Made by a program: the position numbers and the translations under genes. This document shows positions 1 to 11,830 of a DNA stretch of 64,000 nucleotides, piece by piece (the stretch's first letter is position 1; each line of letters begins with the position of its first letter). The stretch lies in the NCBI RefSeq assembly GCF_008386395.1, contig NZ_CP043761.1, positions 186,001-250,000 on the forward strand, in the 5' to 3' direction. The notes beneath the pieces are model-generated. The model did not search any database and was not told the DNA's origin. It was given only the letters and a program-made list of their open reading frames with translations. Source of the DNA: Paenibacillus sp. 37. GTDB taxonomy: Bacteria; Bacillota; Bacilli; Paenibacillales; Paenibacillaceae.

Positions 1-852
1 TTCGATGGCGATGTTGAAGTACACGATGGCTTCTTCAAAGTGAACGGCAAAGAAGTTAAAGTATTGGCTAACCGTAACCCGGAAGAACTTCCTTGGGGCG
101 ACCTGGGCGTAGATATCGTTCTGGAATGTACTGGTTTCTTCACAACGAAAGAAGCAGCTGAGAAACACTTGAAAGGTGGAGCTAAGAAAGTTGTTATCTC
201 CGCACCAGCTACTGGCGACATGAAAACCATCGTTTACAACGTAAACCATGAAATCCTCGACGGTACTGAAACTGTAATCTCTGGCGCATCTTGCACAACA
301 AACTGCCTGGCACCTATGGCAAAAACACTGCAAGACAAATTCGGAATCGTTCAAGGTTTGATGACTACAATTCACGCTTACACTGGCGACCAAAACACGT
401 TGGATGCTCCACACCCTAAAGGTGACTTCCGTCGTGCTCGCGCAGCAGCTGAAAACATCATCCCTAACACAACTGGTGCTGCTAAAGCAATCGGTCTGGT
501 AATCCCAGAACTGCAAGGCATCCTTGATGGTGCAGCTCAACGTGTACCAGTAGCTACTGGTTCCCTGACTGAGCTCGTAACTGTTCTGAACAAAAAAGTA
601 ACTGCTGAAGAAGTTAACGCAGCTATGCAAGAAGCTTCCGATCCAGAAACTTTCGGATACACAGAAGACGAAATCGTATCTTCCGATATCCAAGGAATCA
701 CTTTCGGTTCCCTGTTTGATGCAACTCAAACTAAAGTTCTGACTGTTGGCGACCAACAATTGGTTAAAACTGTAGCTTGGTATGACAATGAAATGTCCTA
801 CACTGCACAATTGGTTCGCACTTTGGAGCACTTTGCAAAAATGATTAAGTAA
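1..852 (+). CDS. gap: Glyceraldehyde-3-phosphate dehydrogenase, 5' end outside window
   Basis: Cytoplasmic glycolytic enzyme that oxidises glyceraldehyde 3-phosphate to 1,3-bisphosphoglycerate with NAD. The reading frame is open from base 1, so roughly the first 50 residues (start of the Rossmann fold) are missing. The catalytic cysteine sits in [10 protein letters not shown] and the C-terminal [18 protein letters not shown] is typical of the family. It is followed by its own terminator and then by pgk, the next glycolytic step. Nothing indicates truncation other than the window edge. Confidence 0.97.
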   Translation, partial: FDGDVEVHDGFFKVNGKEVKVLANRNPEELPWGDLGVDIVLECTGFFTTKEAAEKHLKGGAKKVVISAPATGDMKTIVYNVNHEILDGTETVISGASCTTNCLAPMAKTLQDKFGIVQGLMTTIHAYTGDQNTLDAPHPKGDFRRARAAAENIIPNTTGAAKAIGLVIPELQGILDGAAQRVPVATGSLTELVTVLNKKVTAEEVNAAMQEASDPETFGYTEDEIVSSDIQGITFGSLFDATQTKVLTVGDQQLVKTVAWYDNEMSYTAQLVRTLEHFAKMIK

Positions 853-867
853 TATCTGCAATAACAT

Positions 868-904
868 AGAGCGGAAACAGATGCTATATTGTTTCCGCTC
901 TTTA
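868..904 (+). terminator. Rho-independent terminator after gap
   Basis: Twelve base pairs (AGAGCGGAAACA with TGTTTCCGCTCT) around a ten-base loop, followed by a short T-rich stretch. It separates gap from the pgk-tpiA-gpmI genes, so gap can be expressed at a different level. Confidence 0.85.
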
Positions 905-1003
905 TATATCTACATTTTGCAAATTTCTCAAAAACACCAGGATTGACAAGGGATTTTAGCTCTTGATTGGTCCACCAAATACATGGGTGCGGAGGAAATA
1001 CAG

Positions 1004-2185
1004 ATGAACAAAAAAAGTGTACGCGATATCGAATTGACAGGAAAACGGGCTTTTGTCCGTGTAGATTTCAATGTGCCGCTCGAAGATGGTAAAATTACAG
1101 ATGACAAACGTATTCGTGCGACGCTTCCTACAATCAACTTCTTGATTGAAAAAGGCGCTAAAGTCATTTTGGCAAGCCACATGGGTCGTCCTAACGGCGA
1201 AGTGGTTGAATCTTTGCGTTTGACTCCAGCAGCTGAGCGTTTGTCTGAATTGCTTGGTAAAACAGTTGTTAAAGCTGACGGTTCTGTTGGTGGCGCTGTT
1301 AAAGCTCAAATCGCTGAACTGAACAACGGCGACGTATTGTTGCTTGAAAACGTTCGTTTCCACGCAGGCGAAGAGAAAAACGATCCGGAACTGGCAAAAC
1401 AATTTGCTGAACTGGCTGACGTTTTCGTTAATGATGCGTTTGGCGCGGCTCACAGAGCACACGCTTCGACTGAAGGAATCGCTCACTTGCTTCCAGCAGT
1501 GTCCGGTTTGTTGATGGAGAAAGAACTTGAAGTGTTGGGTAAAGCAATCTCCAACCCTGAGCGTCCTTTCACAGCTATCATTGGTGGATCCAAAGTTAAA
1601 GACAAAATCGATGTAATCGACAACCTGCTGAACATTGCAGACAACGTGATCATCGGTGGCGGTCTGACTTACACGTTCTTCAAGGCACAAGGACATGAAA
1701 TTGGACAATCCTTGCTGGATGATTCCAAACTTGATGTTGCGCTCGGTTTCATCGAAAAAGCGAAAAAACTGGGTAAAAACTTCTACCTGCCGGTAGATAT
1801 CGTAGTGTCTGACGATTTCAGTGCGAAAGCAAACACACAAATCGTTGACATCGATGGTATCCCAGCAGATTGGGAAGGTATCGACATCGGTCCTAAAACA
1901 CGTGAGATCTATGCTGATGTAATCAAAAACTCCAAATTGGTTGTGTGGAACGGACCAATGGGCGTATTTGAAATTGAGCCATTCTCCCACGGTACTCGTG
2001 CAGTAGCGGAAGCTTGCGCTGAGACAGAAGCTTACACTGTAATTGGTGGCGGTGACTCCGCAGCAGCAGCTGAGAAGTTCAAATTGGCTGACAAGATGAA
2101 CCACATCTCTACAGGTGGCGGTGCATCGCTCGAGTTCATGGAAGGTAAAGTACTTCCAGGCGTAGTGGCATTGAACGACAAGTAA
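1004..2185 (+). CDS. pgk: Phosphoglycerate kinase
   Basis: Transfers the acyl phosphate of 1,3-bisphosphoglycerate to ADP. At 393 residues it has the usual bacterial length. RVDFNVPL near the N-terminus, the [11 protein letters not shown] segment and the C-terminal [12 protein letters not shown] nucleotide loop are visible. The ATG at 1004 is chosen because GGAGG lies eight bases upstream (991-995). An in-frame ATG at 983 has no ribosome site and would add seven atypical residues. It opens a tight pgk-tpiA-gpmI run. Confidence 0.97.
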   Translation: MNKKSVRDIELTGKRAFVRVDFNVPLEDGKITDDKRIRATLPTINFLIEKGAKVILASHMGRPNGEVVESLRLTPAAERLSELLGKTVVKADGSVGGAVKAQIAELNNGDVLLLENVRFHAGEEKNDPELAKQFAELADVFVNDAFGAAHRAHASTEGIAHLLPAVSGLLMEKELEVLGKAISNPERPFTAIIGGSKVKDKIDVIDNLLNIADNVIIGGGLTYTFFKAQGHEIGQSLLDDSKLDVALGFIEKAKKLGKNFYLPVDIVVSDDFSAKANTQIVDIDGIPADWEGIDIGPKTREIYADVIKNSKLVVWNGPMGVFEIEPFSHGTRAVAEACAETEAYTVIGGGDSAAAAEKFKLADKMNHISTGGGASLEFMEGKVLPGVVALNDK

Positions 2186-2974
<789 letters not shown>

Positions 2975-2975
2975 G

Positions 2976-4520
2976 ATGACAGCTCCAAAACCTGTAGCAC
3001 TGATCATCATGGATGGCTTTGGTCTACGTAACACGGTGGAAGGCAACGCGGTAGCGCAAGCCAAGAAACCGAACTACGACCGTTTCATGAGCCAATTCCC
3101 ACATACAACACTCACTGCTTGCGGTGAAGCTGTAGGTTTGCCAGAAGGGCAAATGGGAAATTCCGAGGTAGGTCACCTGAACATTGGTGCCGGCCGGATC
3201 GTATACCAGGATTTGACCCGTATCTCCAAATCCATTCGTGACGGCGAGTTCTACGACAATGAAACACTTGTCAAAGCGGTTCGCGAAGCGAAACAAAGCG
3301 GCAAAAAGCTTCATCTCTACGGCTTGTTGTCCGATGGCGGCGTACATAGTCACATCGACCACCTGTTTGCTATGCTGGATCTGGCCAAAAAAGAAGGAAT
3401 GAATGATGTATATATTCATGCTTTCATGGATGGCCGTGATGTTATGCCAGACAGTGGTAAAGACTTCATGCAGAAGCTGATCGCCAAGATTGAAGAAGTC
3501 GGTGTAGGTAAAATTGCAACGGTTCAAGGCCGCTATTACGCGATGGACCGTGACAAACGTTGGGAACGGGTTGAGAAATCATACCGTGCCATCGTTTATG
3601 GAGATGGACCAAAATACACTGACCCACTCAAAGCGGTTGAAGAATCGTATGAGAAGTCCGTATTTGATGAATTCGTTGAACCAACGGTTATCGTCAAAGC
3701 GGATGGTGAGCCGGTAGGTTTGGTTGAGAGCGGCGATTCCGTTATCTTCCTCAACTTCCGTCCTGACCGTGCGATTCAGTTGTCGCAAGTATTCACAAAC
3801 CAGGATTTCCGCGGTTTCGATCGTGGTCCGAAGTTCCCTGTGGGCTTGCACTTTGTATGCTTGACTTTGTTCAGCGAGACGGTTGAAGGTTATGTGGCTT
3901 ATTCGCCGAAGAACCTCGACAACACCCTGGGTGAAGTTCTGGTACAGAACAATAAAAAACAACTGCGTATTGCAGAAACTGAGAAATACCCGCACGTTAC
4001 CTTCTTCTTCAGCGGTGGTCGTGATGTGGAGCTTCCGGGCGAAACTCGCGTACTAATCAACTCACCAAAAGTTGCAACGTATGACCTGCAACCGGAGATG
4101 AGTGCGTATGAAGTAGCTGATGCATGTGTTCGCGAGATCGAAGCAGACAAACATGACGCCATCATTCTGAACTTTGCTAACCCTGACATGGTTGGACACT
4201 CCGGCATGCTGGAGCCTACCATCAAAGCGGTTGAAGTAACAGATGAGTGCATGGGCCGTGTTGTGGATGCGGTACTTGCCAAAGGCGGCGTTGTACTGAT
4301 CACTGCGGATCATGGTAACGCGGATATGGTGTTCGATGAGAAAGGACGTCCGTTCACAGCTCATACAACGAACCCCGTTCCATTCATCGTTACGGATGCC
4401 AATGTAACTTTGCGTGAAGGCGGAATCCTGGCAGATATCGCGCCAACGATCCTTGACCTGATGCAATTGCCTAAACCGGAAGAAATGACAGGTACATCTG
4501 TCATCGCTACCCGCAAATAA
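2976..4520 (+). CDS. gpmI: 2,3-bisphosphoglycerate-independent phosphoglycerate mutase
   Basis: Manganese-dependent mutase converting 3- to 2-phosphoglycerate, alkaline-phosphatase superfamily, 514 residues. MDGFG and the catalytic-serine segment [14 protein letters not shown] are near the N-terminus, and TADHGNAD provides metal ligands near the C-terminus. The ATG at 2976 starts one base after the tpiA stop, with AGGGGG in the end of tpiA as ribosome site. An upstream in-frame start would lie inside tpiA and is rejected. Confidence 0.97.
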   Translation: MTAPKPVALIIMDGFGLRNTVEGNAVAQAKKPNYDRFMSQFPHTTLTACGEAVGLPEGQMGNSEVGHLNIGAGRIVYQDLTRISKSIRDGEFYDNETLVKAVREAKQSGKKLHLYGLLSDGGVHSHIDHLFAMLDLAKKEGMNDVYIHAFMDGRDVMPDSGKDFMQKLIAKIEEVGVGKIATVQGRYYAMDRDKRWERVEKSYRAIVYGDGPKYTDPLKAVEESYEKSVFDEFVEPTVIVKADGEPVGLVESGDSVIFLNFRPDRAIQLSQVFTNQDFRGFDRGPKFPVGLHFVCLTLFSETVEGYVAYSPKNLDNTLGEVLVQNNKKQLRIAETEKYPHVTFFFSGGRDVELPGETRVLINSPKVATYDLQPEMSAYEVADACVREIEADKHDAIILNFANPDMVGHSGMLEPTIKAVEVTDECMGRVVDAVLAKGGVVLITADHGNADMVFDEKGRPFTAHTTNPVPFIVTDANVTLREGGILADIAPTILDLMQLPKPEEMTGTSVIATRK

Positions 4521-4578
4521 GTTACGTAACAACATATATGAAATTGGGAAGTTTGGAGTGTACCCCTGAACGAAGGAA

Positions 4579-4689
4579 GCAGAAATTGTCTGAAGAAGCG
4601 TTAGCGTTCGCCTTTATCACATGATTCCAACTTATGAAAATAAGTTCAAAAGGAATCAGGGGATAACAGCGATCAGAGGACAATTCTGC
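4579..4689 (+). repeat. Dispersed structured repeat, copy A (gpmI-eno gap)
   Basis: One of four related elements in the window. Outer arms GCAGAAATTGTC and GACAATTCTGC pair. Inside lies the family core, GAAGCG..AGCG..CGCC on the left and GGATAACAGCG on the right. The middle stem TTATCACATGATTCC pairs imperfectly with GGAATCAGGGGATAA and is capped by an AACTTA/TAAGTT hairpin with a TGAAAA loop. It ends 74 bases before the eno start. A TATAAT at 4729-4734 without a clear -35 lies between it and eno. Whether it acts as RNA or DNA is unknown. Confidence 0.7.
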
Positions 4690-4748
4690 TAACGTAGTGG
4701 AAAAGGGAAAACACAAGTGGTCCTAATTTATAATAAATTTAAATTTAA

Positions 4749-6050
<1,302 letters not shown>

Positions 6051-6074
6051 GCTGGATATCCAGCTTTTACGGGC

Positions 6075-6103
6075 AAGCCGGGTAACCGGCTTGTCTTTTT
6101 TTG
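6075..6103 (+). terminator. Terminator after eno
   Basis: CAAGCCGG pairs with CCGGCTTG around a four-base loop, followed by TCTTTTTTT. A second perfect palindrome, AAGCTGGATATCCAGCTT, overlaps the end of eno just upstream (about 6049-6066). Confidence 0.85.
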
Positions 6104-6167
6104 CAACGAAGTAATGGTATAACGTAAGGATCACGCAGATGGTGAAATTTAGGGCATTGTATAAACT

Positions 6168-6203
6168 GTACTACTTGTAGTACAACCATAGCTATGTTAC
6201 AAT
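6168..6203 (+). promoter_or_regulatory. secG promoter with palindrome over the -35
   Basis: TTGTAG (6175-6180), 17 bases, TACAAT (6198-6203): a good housekeeping promoter 57 bases before secG. A 16-base near-perfect palindrome, GTACTACTTGTAGTAC (6168-6183), covers the -35 and could be an operator for an unidentified regulator. Confidence 0.55.
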
Positions 6204-6259
6204 TAAAGTAACTGTTTTTATGGTGAGATGTATGCCCACATGGGTAGGAGGTGGAAAGA

Positions 6260-6493
6260 ATGGATATTGCTTTGAAATTGCTGCTCGTTGTTTTCTCGAT
6301 CGGTCTAATCACTGTAGTATTGCTGCAGCACGGGAAAAGCGCTGGTTTGGCGGGTGCCATCTCCGGTGGTGCGGAACATCTTTTCGGTAAAACGAAAGCG
6401 CGCGGATTGGATCTCTTCCTGCAACGTGCAACGGTGGTACTGGGTGCAGGATTTATGATTTTGTCTATTGTTGTTACGGTGGTTTCCAAGTAA
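6260..6493 (+). CDS. secG: Preprotein translocase subunit SecG
   Basis: Small non-essential partner of SecYE in the cytoplasmic membrane. 77 residues with two hydrophobic helices (about 3-22 and 54-75) and the conserved loop [19 protein letters not shown] between them. The ATG at 6260 follows AGGAGGTG (6246-6253). The GTG at 6251 lies inside that ribosome site and is rejected. The enolase-SecG-RNase R-SmpB-tmRNA order is common in Firmicutes. Confidence 0.93.
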   Translation: MDIALKLLLVVFSIGLITVVLLQHGKSAGLAGAISGGAEHLFGKTKARGLDLFLQRATVVLGAGFMILSIVVTVVSK

Positions 6494-6546
6494 GACTTGG
6501 AACTGCTGTTCAATGAATAGCTTTTAAGCTAATGGCTTAATTGATG

Positions 6547-6579
6547 AACCTTCGTTTCGTGAAGAAACGGGGGTTTTTT
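6547..6579 (+). terminator. Terminator after secG
   Basis: AACCTTCGTTTC pairs with GAAACGGGGGTT (12 bp including G-T pairs), five-base loop, then a run of six T. Confidence 0.85.
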
Positions 6580-7056
6580 AATAAATTCTTACGCGTCCAA
6601 ACTTTTCCAACAATTTAATCTATAGACTCCATGATTTTCGGTCTTCTTCTCACTTCTGTTTGGTTTGCCTTCCTTAAAATGCATCACACCCCTAACATGT
6701 ATGGTATGTCCCTCGCTTATTCGTTACGCGAACTCACTCCCTATAATGAATGTCATGTGTACAGAAAATTTCCGGACGTAGTCCTTTTCCAGATGCGCAC
6801 AGCACGTGTATCGCATAAAATGTCTGTAGAGATACGTGAAAGCGTGATTTTGAGGAGCGCATGGCCACTGTGGTTTTTTTGCGAGGTACGGATGGGCCGG
6901 ATTGAATTCGTGTATACTAGGGTATGAGATAGTATGGTTGTACCACTACTTCTCTTCACAGTAGTGATATTGTATTGCATGAAAATGGTAAGAATTCCGA
7001 TACATAAAGAGATAAGACTTGCTTACACTTTTATGTTTCCCGAGGTGAATATATTA
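6580..7056 (+). other. Intergenic region before rnr
   Basis: About 480 bases with no convincing gene. It probably carries the rnr promoter: TATACT at 6913-6918 is a plausible -10 but the -35 is poor. A small hairpin (CACTAC 6944-6949 with GTAGTG 6961-6966) lies in the presumed leader. Short open frames here lack ribosome sites. Confidence 0.4.
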
Positions 7057-9855
7057 ATGATAACAGAACAACAATTGCTCGACTTCATGCGGGAAACCGC
7101 TTATAAACCCATGACTTATCAGGAGTTGGAACAGCACTTCGCTATTGAAGATGCAGCTGATTTCAAAGCCTTTTTGATTATGCTGAATACGCTGGAGGAA
7201 TCCGGTAAAGTTTTGCTGACCCGTAACAATCGCTATGGCATGCCAGAGCGCATGGATTTGGTACGTGGACGTTTACAGGCTCACGCCAAAGGTTTTGCTT
7301 TCCTTATTCCTGAGGATCGGGAGCACCCGGATGTGTACATTCACGCCAATGACATGAAGAGTGCGATGAATGGTGACACGGTATTGGTTAAAGTCACATC
7401 TCAAGGACCTTCAGGCGGTCGCCTGGAGGGTGAGATTGTCCGTATTGTTACTCGTGCTGTGACACAAGTCGTTGGTGTGTTCCAGAGTCATGAGGTGTAC
7501 GGATTTGTCATTCCGGATGATAAACGGATTAATCGCGATATTTTCATCCCACGTACCAACTTTGCTGGGGCGGTTGATGGACAGAAGGTCGTCGCAAAAA
7601 TCGTCAGCTATCCGGAGGGCCGTGCGGCAGCCGAGGGTGAAGTGATCGAGATTCTCGGTCATAAGGATGAGCCGGGTATTGATATTTTGTCCGTTATTCG
7701 CAAGCATCAGTTGCCTGAAGCTTTCCCTGATGAGGTGGTAGAAGAGGCGGAGAAAGCACCCGACTCCATCACGGATGAGGAGATTGTACAACAGGGTCGC
7801 CGTGATCTGCGCGGACTTAACATTGTCACGATTGATGGCGAAGATGCCAAAGATCTGGATGATGCTGTTAACGTAGAGAAGCTACCTAACGGGAACTATC
7901 GTCTGGGTGTTCATATTGCCGACGTTGGCTATTATGTACAGGAGAATTCCAAGCTCGATCAAGAAGCCTACAACCGTGGATGCAGTGTGTATCTGGTGGA
8001 TCGGGTTATTCCGATGTTGCCACAGCGTCTGTCCAACGGAATCTGTAGTTTGAACCCGCAGGTAGACCGCCTGACCCTGTCTTGTGAGATGGAGTTTAAC
8101 GACCAGATGAAGGTTGTCAAACACGACATTTTCACGAGTGTAATCAAAACCAAAGAGCGGATGACGTATTCCAACGTTCGTAAAATCCTTGAAGGTGAAG
8201 AGCCGGAATTGCTTGAGCGTTATAAGGATCTGGTAGATGATTTCCATCTGATGAAAGAGATTGCTTTGAAGCTGCGTGCTATGCGTATGCGCCGTGGTGC
8301 GGTTGACTTTGATTTTGAAGAATCCAAAATCATTGTGGACGCAGAATGCAAACCGGTAGATATCGTGAAACGGGAGCGTTCGATTGCCGAGCAAATCATT
8401 GAGGAATTCATGTTGGCAGCGAACGAAACAGTGGCAGAGCATTTCCACTGGTTGAAGGTTCCGTTTATCTATCGTGTGCATGAAGATCCAGATCAGGAAA
8501 AACTGCAAAATTTCCTCGCCTTTGCGGCGAATTTCGGACACCAGGTCAAAGGACGTGGCAATGCAATTCATCCACGTGCACTTCAATCGTTGCTTGAGGA
8601 TATCAAAGAAACGAAAGAACAAACCGTGATCAGTACGATGATGCTTCGTTCCATGAAACAGGCGAAGTATGATTCTGAAATGTCAGGTCACTTTGGCCTC
8701 GCGGCAGAATTCTATAGTCACTTCACGTCTCCAATTCGTCGTTATCCCGATCTCGTCATTCACCGGGTGATTCGCGAAGTGATTGAAAATAATGGTGCTT
8801 TGCCGGAGAACCGTCAGGAGTATTTGGCAGCACGTATGGCCGATATTGCCCAGCAGTCTTCGGAACGTGAACGTGTGGCGGTAGAAGCTGAGCGGGATAC
8901 GGAAAAAATGAAAAAAGCCGAGTACATGCTCGATAAAGTAGGCGAAGAGTTCGAAGGCATGATCAGTAGTGTGACCAGCTTCGGTATGTTCATTGAACTG
9001 GAAAACACGGTTGAAGGTCTGATTCGTCTGAGCGCGCTCACGGACGACTATTATCATTTTGACGATCAGCATATGGCTCTGATTGGTGAACGGACTTCAA
9101 AAGTCTTCCGCATCGGTGATGAAGTGAAGATCCGTGTGGCACGTGTAAGCATGGAAGAGTATACGATTGATTTTGAAATGGTGGATATGAAACCTCGCGG
9201 TGAACGTCCTGGCGGCTTCGGTGGTGGACGTGGCGGTAAAGGTGGACGTCCTCCTGGTAGCGGCGGCGGACGCGGTGGTGCCAAGGGTGGACCAGGCGGA
9301 TTCAGCGGTTCGCGTGGCGGCAAAGGTGGCTCAGCCAGTGCTGGAGGCAACCGTGGTGGCCGATCAACGGAAGAGAGCGGCAAAGGTGGACGTGGCGGTC
9401 GCAGTGGAGCAGCGAGCGCAGGTACGGGCGCAGGCTCATCCGGTGGATACGGAGGTAAAGGCGGCGGCAAACCGAAAGGTGAGCGTCGTGCTGGTGATGC
9501 TGGCGGATCGACTGGCCGGGGCAAAGGCGCGGTGAGCTTTGGTTTTGGCTCAGGTAAAGGCGGTTATAGCTCTACATCGGGTGGATCGGATAGTGGTTCA
9601 ACCGGTGGACAAGGAAGTGGCCAAAGCAGCGGCAGCGGTCGCGGTGAAGGAAGCTTTAAGTCAGGCAAGGGCGGCGGTAAAGGTGGAAAAGGCGGAAGTG
9701 GACACAAAAACACTTCGCCAAGCGGCGTATTTATTGGAGAGAATGCAACTCCTGGTGGCGCTCAGGAAGGCGGAGCACCACGACGCAAGCGGAAAAAGAG
9801 CAAAGGTGCAGCGGGTAACGGCACGGCAGCTTTTGTGCGGAAAAAGAAAAAATAA
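7057..9855 (+). CDS. rnr: Ribonuclease R with long Gly/Arg/Lys/Ser-rich tail
   Basis: Processive 3'-to-5' exoribonuclease that degrades structured RNA and, in other bacteria, works with tmRNA in non-stop mRNA decay. 932 residues: N-terminal winged-helix region (about 1-70), cold-shock/OB domains, RNB catalytic domain with the acidic cluster DAKDLDDAV near residue 270, and an S1 domain ending near 710. Then comes a tail of roughly 220 residues built from GGK, RGG and GSG units, ending in basic KRKKSK and RKKKK. B. subtilis RNase R is about 780 residues, so the tail is unusually long. The ATG at 7057 follows GAGGTGA. An earlier in-frame start at 6934 adds a hydrophobic leader without a ribosome site. 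Confidence 0.93.
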   Translation: MITEQQLLDFMRETAYKPMTYQELEQHFAIEDAADFKAFLIMLNTLEESGKVLLTRNNRYGMPERMDLVRGRLQAHAKGFAFLIPEDREHPDVYIHANDMKSAMNGDTVLVKVTSQGPSGGRLEGEIVRIVTRAVTQVVGVFQSHEVYGFVIPDDKRINRDIFIPRTNFAGAVDGQKVVAKIVSYPEGRAAAEGEVIEILGHKDEPGIDILSVIRKHQLPEAFPDEVVEEAEKAPDSITDEEIVQQGRRDLRGLNIVTIDGEDAKDLDDAVNVEKLPNGNYRLGVHIADVGYYVQENSKLDQEAYNRGCSVYLVDRVIPMLPQRLSNGICSLNPQVDRLTLSCEMEFNDQMKVVKHDIFTSVIKTKERMTYSNVRKILEGEEPELLERYKDLVDDFHLMKEIALKLRAMRMRRGAVDFDFEESKIIVDAECKPVDIVKRERSIAEQIIEEFMLAANETVAEHFHWLKVPFIYRVHEDPDQEKLQNFLAFAANFGHQVKGRGNAIHPRALQSLLEDIKETKEQTVISTMMLRSMKQAKYDSEMSGHFGLAAEFYSHFTSPIRRYPDLVIHRVIREVIENNGALPENRQEYLAARMADIAQQSSERERVAVEAERDTEKMKKAEYMLDKVGEEFEGMISSVTSFGMFIELENTVEGLIRLSALTDDYYHFDDQHMALIGERTSKVFRIGDEVKIRVARVSMEEYTIDFEMVDMKPRGERPGGFGGGRGGKGGRPPGSGGGRGGAKGGPGGFSGSRGGKGGSASAGGNRGGRSTEESGKGGRGGRSGAASAGTGAGSSGGYGGKGGGKPKGERRAGDAGGSTGRGKGAVSFGFGSGKGGYSSTSGGSDSGSTGGQGSGQSSGSGRGEGSFKSGKGGGKGGKGGSGHKNTSPSGVFIGENATPGGAQEGGAPRRKRKKSKGAAGNGTAAFVRKKKK

Positions 9856-9969
9856 AGCTAACGTTACCTGAAGAGATGGATTACTATTCGTTCCTCTAGG
9901 TTAAGCGTTGGAGAAATAGTCACTTTCTCCGGTGTGTTGTTTCGCACTGTCTGGAAGTGGTGTAATGAG

Positions 9970-9997
9970 GAGGGGCGGCAGAGGTCGCCTCTTTCTT
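9970..9997 (+). terminator. Probable terminator after rnr
   Basis: GAGGGGCG pairs with CGCCTCTT (two G-T pairs) with an eight-base loop, then a T-rich tract broken by C. The tract overlaps the -35 of the smpB promoter. Confidence 0.55.
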
Positions 9998-10024
9998 GAT
10001 TTTAACAGCCGTACTTGCTACAAT
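9996..10024 (+). promoter_or_regulatory. smpB promoter
   Basis: TTGATT (9996-10001), 17 bases, TACAAT (10019-10024). It suggests smpB has its own start besides read-through from rnr. Confidence 0.55.
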
Positions 10025-10114
10025 TAAGGTCTGGCATGTGGTACCTTGGTGCAACATTGGGTGCGCTGCTATAGAGCATGGTACCGGCTTATTTTACGGA
10101 GAAGGAGTGAGGAC

Positions 10115-10597
10115 ATGGGCAAGAATGACGGACAGAGTAAAGTGCTCGCACAGAATAAAAAGGCTTCCCATGACTACTTCATTGAAGATACGTATGAAGC
10201 GGGCATGGTGCTTACCGGAACGGAGATCAAATCTCTTCGTAACGGCCGTGCGAATATTGGTGATGCATTTGCCACGATTCGAAACGGTGAGATTCATATT
10301 CACAATATGCATATTAGTCCTTTTGAACAAGGGAACCGAAATAATCCGCTCGATCCGACACGTACGCGCAAGTTGTTGATGCATAAAGTGCAGATTCACA
10401 AGTTGCTTGGGCTGTCGAAACAGGATGGGTACAGCATTGTGCCACTGAAGATTTATATCCGTAACGGTTATGCAAAGCTTTTGCTTGGACTGGGTAAAGG
10501 TAAGAAGCAGTTTGATAAACGTGAGACTGCAGCCAAGCGGGATGCACAACGTGATATTCAACGGGCAATGCGCGAGAAGCAGAAGGTTGCACGTTAA
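10115..10597 (+). CDS. smpB: SsrA-binding protein SmpB
   Basis: Binds the tRNA-like domain of tmRNA and brings it to stalled ribosomes. 160 residues: an OB-fold core with [20 protein letters not shown] and [14 protein letters not shown], then the basic helical tail [17 protein letters not shown] that enters the mRNA channel. The ATG at 10115 follows AAGGAG (10102-10107). A longer in-frame start at 10046 has no ribosome site. The RNA partner ssrA lies about 580 bases downstream. Confidence 0.97.
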   Translation: MGKNDGQSKVLAQNKKASHDYFIEDTYEAGMVLTGTEIKSLRNGRANIGDAFATIRNGEIHIHNMHISPFEQGNRNNPLDPTRTRKLLMHKVQIHKLLGLSKQDGYSIVPLKIYIRNGYAKLLLGLGKGKKQFDKRETAAKRDAQRDIQRAMREKQKVAR

Positions 10598-10680
10598 GTG
10601 TAGCGCTGGGTGTGAAAGCTGTATTATAGGTATAAGTTAGTTTTCTGATGGAGTTAGGAAGGTTGATGTACGAGTTAAGG

Positions 10681-10724
10681 AGTCTCAAGGTTTGTCCTGC
10701 AATGGGCAAGATTGAGGCTTTTTT
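10681..10724 (+). terminator. Terminator after smpB
   Basis: AGTCTCAA pairs with TTGAGGCT, with an inner TTGTCC/GGGCAA extension, followed by TTTTTT. Confidence 0.7.
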
Positions 10725-11180
10725 ATTTGTATTAGCGAAAGTAATTAGATGAGGTTGTTGAAGTGTGCTGTAAACTGAATTTTTGTGATATGTGTAGAAG
10801 AAGTAAGTAGGGGCATGGAATATGGCGTAGTGATGAATCAAAATTATCAGCTGTTGCGTAGTTTGCCTGAATCGTGGGTAAAATACTTAGGTGCCGTTGT
10901 TCGTGAGCCGATCTGGGTAACTTTACTTCCGATGGGTGACGCGGTATAATATGTAGACGATTGAGCCTGTTGTATTGGATAACTTTGTATACGTGCTCAG
11001 CCTGCTGGAATGTCTTCCAGCAATCTGTACTATATCGGCTTGCTGCTCTATGTTATGATTACTCATGTAGCAGACAGGAATGCCGAGTTTGAAAGAAGCA
11101 TCTTTTTACCTTGGAGGAAAAAGATGTGCAGCACCTTTGCTCCGTATTCACGGATTAATCCTGGAGCCCTTCTTAATTGA
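10725..11180 (+). other. ssrA upstream region
   Basis: No gene supported. Besides the promoter at 10922-10950 it holds a perfect 8-bp hairpin, TGCTGGAA/TTCCAGCA (11003-11022), and a 9-bp hairpin, CATCTTTTT/AAAAAGATG (11099-11126), shortly before the mature tmRNA. Both would lie in the 5' leader removed by RNase P if transcription starts near 10957. Confidence 0.4.
10922..10950 (+). promoter_or_regulatory. Candidate ssrA promoter
   Basis: TTTACT (10922-10927), 17 bases, consensus TATAAT (10945-10950). It is the best promoter between smpB and the tmRNA and would give a leader of roughly 220 bases. Confidence 0.45.
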
Positions 11181-11542
11181 GGGGGCGTTTATGGATTCGA
11201 CGGGGATAGTTCGAGCATGGGTAGCGGGTAGTGGGGACGCGTCCGCTTCATCAACGCTAAAGCCTATTAAACGGCAAACAACAAACAAACTACGCTTTCG
11301 CAGCCTAAGAAACTGTGTGCGTGCTTCTAACCTGCATCGCCCATGTGACAGGATTAGGGGCTAACAAGTAGTGGGATACGCTGTCACATCTCCGCCTGGG
11401 GTGTGCTGAAGAAGACAATCAGGCTGACCCAACGTATAGCCGGTTACGGGGCGATACTCGGGTGACATCAAAACTGTGACTACACCCGTAGAAGCTTATG
11501 TGTCGTTATCTTCGGACAGGGGTTCGACTCCCCTCGCCTCCA
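11181..11542 (+). ncRNA. ssrA: Transfer-messenger RNA (tmRNA)
   Basis: Rescues stalled ribosomes with SmpB. The 5' end GGGGGCGTTTATGGATTCGA is the classic tmRNA start. Its first seven bases pair with CGCCTCC at 11535-11541, and A11542 is the discriminator base. The tag frame begins at GGC 11273 and ends at TAA 11306-11308, encoding (A)GKQQTNYAFAA. The T-arm AGGGGTTCGACTCCCCT is intact. The 3' CCA is not encoded and must be added. The last ~90 bases are duplicated at 12394-12488, which suggests past integration at this gene. Confidence 0.97.
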
Positions 11543-11551
11543 TTAGTAAGC

Positions 11552-11590
11552 AAAAACCACCAACCAGTGTTCTGGTTGGTGGTTTTTCAG
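11552..11590 (+). terminator. ssrA terminator, module copy 1
   Basis: A 16-bp perfect stem, AAAAACCACCAACCAG with CTGGTTGGTGGTTTTT, and a four-base loop. Because both ends are A/T runs it could act in both directions. Close relatives recur at 12497 and 13889. Confidence 0.92.
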
Positions 11591-11594
11591 TTTA

Positions 11595-11603
11595 TGATAT
11601 AAT
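11595..11603 (+). promoter_or_regulatory. Extended -10 promoter, module copy 1
   Basis: TGATATAAT, a perfect extended -10, sits directly after the terminator. TTGGTG in the terminator's right arm (11576-11581) could act as the -35. It would drive the two-gene unit starting at 11633. The same TTTATGATATAAT string follows the other two terminator copies. Confidence 0.5.
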
Positions 11604-11632
11604 AAGCATAAATTTAGATTGGGGGACTCAAG

Positions 11633-11830
11633 ATGTTTGAAAATCGAGAACAGCTCCAAGCAATTTTAAAAAAAGCAAATCAACATGCAAGGAAGCAGGC
11701 TAAAGAGTCTGGTGCTTCTATTTATTATATAAAGAATAACAAACGCGTTCGTGAGGATGCTGAAGGTAATAAATTCGAAATTATATTCGATGCTACTGGG
11801 AAACGCCAGGAGTTTGATTATCATGAGTGA
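11633..11830 (+). CDS. Small protein, putative partner/antitoxin of the zeta-like kinase
   Basis: 65 residues, highly charged, with a Lys/Gln-rich predicted helix at the N-terminus (EQLQAILKKANQHARKQAKE) and a likely beta segment, ASIYYIKNNKRVREDAEG. No family was recognised with certainty. Its last eight bases overlap the start of the downstream kinase, implying translational coupling as in many toxin-antitoxin pairs. GGGGGA (11620-11625) is a fair ribosome site. The antitoxin role is inferred from size and context only. Confidence 0.6.
   Translation: MFENREQLQAILKKANQHARKQAKESGASIYYIKNNKRVREDAEGNKFEIIFDATGKRQEFDYHE

Noticed and set aside
943..972. TTGACA upstream of pgk as a promoter
   Set aside because: No acceptable -10 at 16-18 bases; left unassigned.
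956..2104. Long open frame antisense to pgk
   Set aside because: It mirrors the codon structure of pgk, has no ribosome site and encodes a Phe/Cys-rich, family-less product. Similar shadows occur opposite most glycolytic genes.
6631..6927. 98-codon open frame between secG and rnr
   Set aside because: No ribosome site, atypical composition, and it overlaps the probable rnr promoter.
9066..9524. Proline-rich open frame antisense to the rnr tail
   Set aside because: It is the complement of the Gly-rich repeat codons; composition alone explains the absence of stops.
9200..9860. rnr tail repeats considered as a tandem DNA repeat or CRISPR-like array
   Set aside because: Units are irregular and stay in the coding frame; there are no constant repeats with unique spacers.
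11080..11364. Open frame overlapping the 5' part of the tmRNA
   Set aside because: The region is clearly ssrA; the frame ignores the tag frame and has no homologous motif.
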